A stretch of DNA of 64,000 bases from positions 2,628,047 through 2,692,046 of the forward strand of contig CM026570.1 of NCBI GenBank assembly GCA_015143295.1. The letters run 5' to 3'. A program made the position numbers and the translations under genes. Within the stretch, counting starts at the first letter, position 1, and each line of letters starts with the position of its first letter. Below, one piece after another: positions 62,913 through 64,000 of this stretch. Below the pieces are notes generated by a model that made no database searches, was not told the DNA's origin, and saw only the letters and a program-made list of their open reading frames with translations. Origin of the DNA: Tetracentron sinense (Eukaryota; Streptophyta; Magnoliopsida; Trochodendrales; Trochodendraceae).

Positions 62913-64000
62913 TATATTGCATCTTTTTGGTTCATCAATTGGTAAATACCCTCATTGCATGTAGCTGTTTCGTAGTTAAGTTCTGCGCTTACACTTTAAT
63001 ATTTTGCATTTTGTTTTTCCTTGGTTGGTGTTGTGACCATAGTCGTGTGCTACTCCACTTTTCTTTTTCTGCATCCAGATACCAACTAGCTTCAGATTTC
63101 GACGAAATAATGAGCAAGATCGTCGTCGTGGAAGGGGACGGGGATTCCATCCTGATTCTTCTGACAATCAACTTTTATTGGCCATTCAAGCCAGTTTTGA
63201 GACAGCAAATGCAGATAGCACAATTCATGATCTGCCATCCAACGCACAAGTGGTTTCTGATCATGGAGAGATGTCTGAAATTGATGCAATTGTAGGCCCC
63301 TTTGAATCATTAGGTACTACAGATTCTGAGCCGTCCTTGAGATACCGTCAGGCCCTGGGGCAAAATTCAATGAATGCACCTCTGGCAGAGTCCTCCTTTC
63401 CTCCACTCCCCATGGCACCAAGCAGTCAACAGAAACTCAAACATGACTCAGAGCGGTTGGCTAAGAACACAATGGCTGCCCGCCTTCGCCGCAGTAACAA
63501 AGGAACTGTAACTGTCCTTAATTCAGCTCAGGCTTGGCCAGCAACAAGTCGACCTGTATCATCATCTAGTAGTTCTGCCCAGTCTAGGTGTATAACAAAT
63601 TATGGTCTTGTATCATCATCTAGTTCATCCAGTTCTAACCAGAGTAAGCCGGCAACAGCTAATGGACCTGCACCATCTAGTTATGCGAGTTCTACTCAGG
63701 CTAGACCTGCAACTGTTCATGGAGTTGTATCTGCAAGTTCTTCAAGTTCTTTGTGGAGTTCGAGTAGCACTAGTACGGTCAGCCATTCCACATCAGCTCC
63801 TAACCTTGTTGACAGTGGATTTTTTGGCACTACCTTTTCTAATTTTCCTCCTGTTTCTGCAATACAAAAGAACAAGTTACCCACAAGTAGCCAGTCTTCT
63901 CTGAAAGTGGAAGATGTTCGCACTGCAAACAAGTCTTTGGTGGAAAGGATCCGTGCTGCTCTAGAATTTGATGAGGACAAATTCGCTGCTTTCAAAGAAA
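54267..64000 (+). CDS. HEL2: HEL2/ZNF598-like RING E3 ubiquitin ligase (partial, runs off right edge)
   Basis: Exons are 54267-54434, 54959-55261, 62024-62232, 62334-62382, 62474-62563, 62737-62799 and 63079 to the window end, all in consistent phase, giving at least 601 residues. The start is the first ATG before the RING (MDDSCAVCAEALEWVAYGPC, then GHREVCSTCVARLRF), a C3HC4 RING at about residues 5-47. Then come the family signature ALGDYTRIINDFSVFPSDPT, Cys/His pairs of several C2H2-type fingers (SCSVCDKIEE, HLFHRHRLSMCSLC, GHPMCEFCRNPFYGDNELYS, TEHYTCHICQR, HFRRDHFLCEDEACLAKKF, RHNAIEHGGHMSRSKRNAVL), an RG-rich patch, a Ser-rich low-complexity region and a C-terminal helix (KSLVERIRAALEFDEDKFAA). 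Family knowledge: HEL2/ZNF598 ubiquitinates collided 40S subunits in ribosome quality control. Confidence 0.92.
56047..56603. mobile_element. hAT-like MITE in HEL2 intron
   Basis: 557 bp, ends CATGGTTCACAAACTTGAAA and, inverted, CATAGTTCAAAAACTCGG, with an 8-bp target duplication GATAAGAT (56039-56046 and 56604-56611). The interior is dominated by ACTCG and CGAGT motifs, including a 38-bp unit around GACTCGGTTTAACTCGGAAT repeated in tandem at 56097-56180. No coding capacity. Confidence 0.82.
58415..59147 (+). mobile_element. 5'-truncated LINE (non-LTR retrotransposon) tail
   Basis: Translation gives DNNGSFFVRSFYQSLRIGHS, LLFPHKSVWSFSFPSKVSFF, LWRTMRNKILTCDHLKRRWW and, after a stop, EEEMVDHLLLYCSFVTEIWS. 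This is the zinc-binding reverse transcriptase C-terminal domain (zf-RVT) of plant LINEs. The 3' end finishes in TGTTACCAATAAAAAAAAA at 59147, a typical LINE tail. The 5' part is missing, as is usual after incomplete reverse transcription. Confidence 0.8.
59472..59687. repeat. Foldback (inverted repeat) with ~50-bp arms
   Basis: The left arm 59472-59520 (ATGCCTTGAGGTGTGCATTA, then TGTCGAAGCGTGCAC) matches the reverse complement of 59634-59687 with few differences. A second small inverted repeat AACACTTCATTAA...TTAATGAAGTGTT lies between the arms at 59523-59554. Confidence 0.85.
59603..61686. repeat. Tandem duplication, about 1.04-kb unit, in HEL2 intron
   Basis: Copy A (about 59603-60636) and copy B (about 60643-61686) both begin G(A/G)CTAGAACCCTAT(C/T)TTGGTT and end near ACTATTATCACAC-like sequence. 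They share GATAGATTACAAGATAACCA, TCATCAGAAAAGA(G/A)AAGCC and CTATTTGTTTTCAATAGA. They are diverged by many substitutions and indels, so the event is not recent. Confidence 0.8.
62383..62473 (+). other. GC-AG intron in the HEL2-like gene
   Basis: The exon ends NYDDLE with GAG|GCAAGA and the next exon opens CAG|ATCCATTTCCGG (IHFRRD). The family sequence YDDLE-IHFRRDH is continuous across this junction, and no GT is available at the right place. A GC donor is therefore the only fit. Confidence 0.75.
62855..62912. repeat. (CT)n(TA)n microsatellite in HEL2 intron
   Basis: About 34 bases of CT repeat followed by about 24 of TA repeat, between exons 6 and 7. Confidence 0.9.

Overview
This window is nuclear DNA from a flowering plant, most likely a eudicot. 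The evidence is AT-rich intergenic DNA, genes with GT-AG introns, a class III peroxidase pair, a type I MADS-box gene, and dense nested plant transposons (Copia, long-LTR elements, CACTA, hAT, Mutator-like MITEs, LINE). The species cannot be named from the sequence. Only a small fraction is host coding sequence.

Layout. 1-700: 5' end of a minus-strand Copia element. 820-1545: a degenerate minisatellite. 2470-3626: an intact secretory class III peroxidase. 3768-5100: a decayed Copia pol fragment. 5570-12435: a tandem duplicate of the peroxidase. A Mutator-like MITE (5702-5983, 9-bp target duplication) sits in its promoter, and a full-length, open-frame Copia element (6485-11243, 200-bp LTRs differing at one base, 5-bp target duplication) sits inside its first exon. 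12864-24108: a large minus-oriented CACTA element with a decayed tnp2-type transposase. It carries three exons of a captured thioredoxin o gene and has been invaded by two solo LTRs of about 2.1 and 2.45 kb.

26883-32806: a glycine-rich secreted protein gene, a second copy of the promoter MITE family, and two small secreted-peptide genes that share a signal peptide-GSEGGR core and an upstream motif. 35470-38779: a complete proteasome assembly chaperone 4 gene (five coding exons plus a 5'UTR intron). 40870-50620: repeat-rich DNA with palindromic MITEs, a dispersed repeat pair whose comparison exposes an empty MITE site, an unrecognised three-exon coiled-coil gene fragment, a decayed Copia element with a hAT element in its LTR, and an acidic two-exon pseudogene cut by a small MITE. 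51009-51695: an intronless type I MADS-box gene. 54267-end: a partial HEL2/ZNF598-type RING E3 ligase gene with a 6.8-kb second intron full of transposon debris and one GC-AG intron. It runs off the right edge.

There is no operon logic here. The host genes look functionally unrelated: cell wall or oxidative chemistry (peroxidases, glycine-rich protein), proteasome assembly, ribosome-collision quality control and transcription. The main story is mobile DNA acting on genes: disruption of one tandem peroxidase by a young Copia element, probable gene conversion between the two peroxidases, and capture of mitochondrial-type thioredoxin exons by a CACTA transposon.
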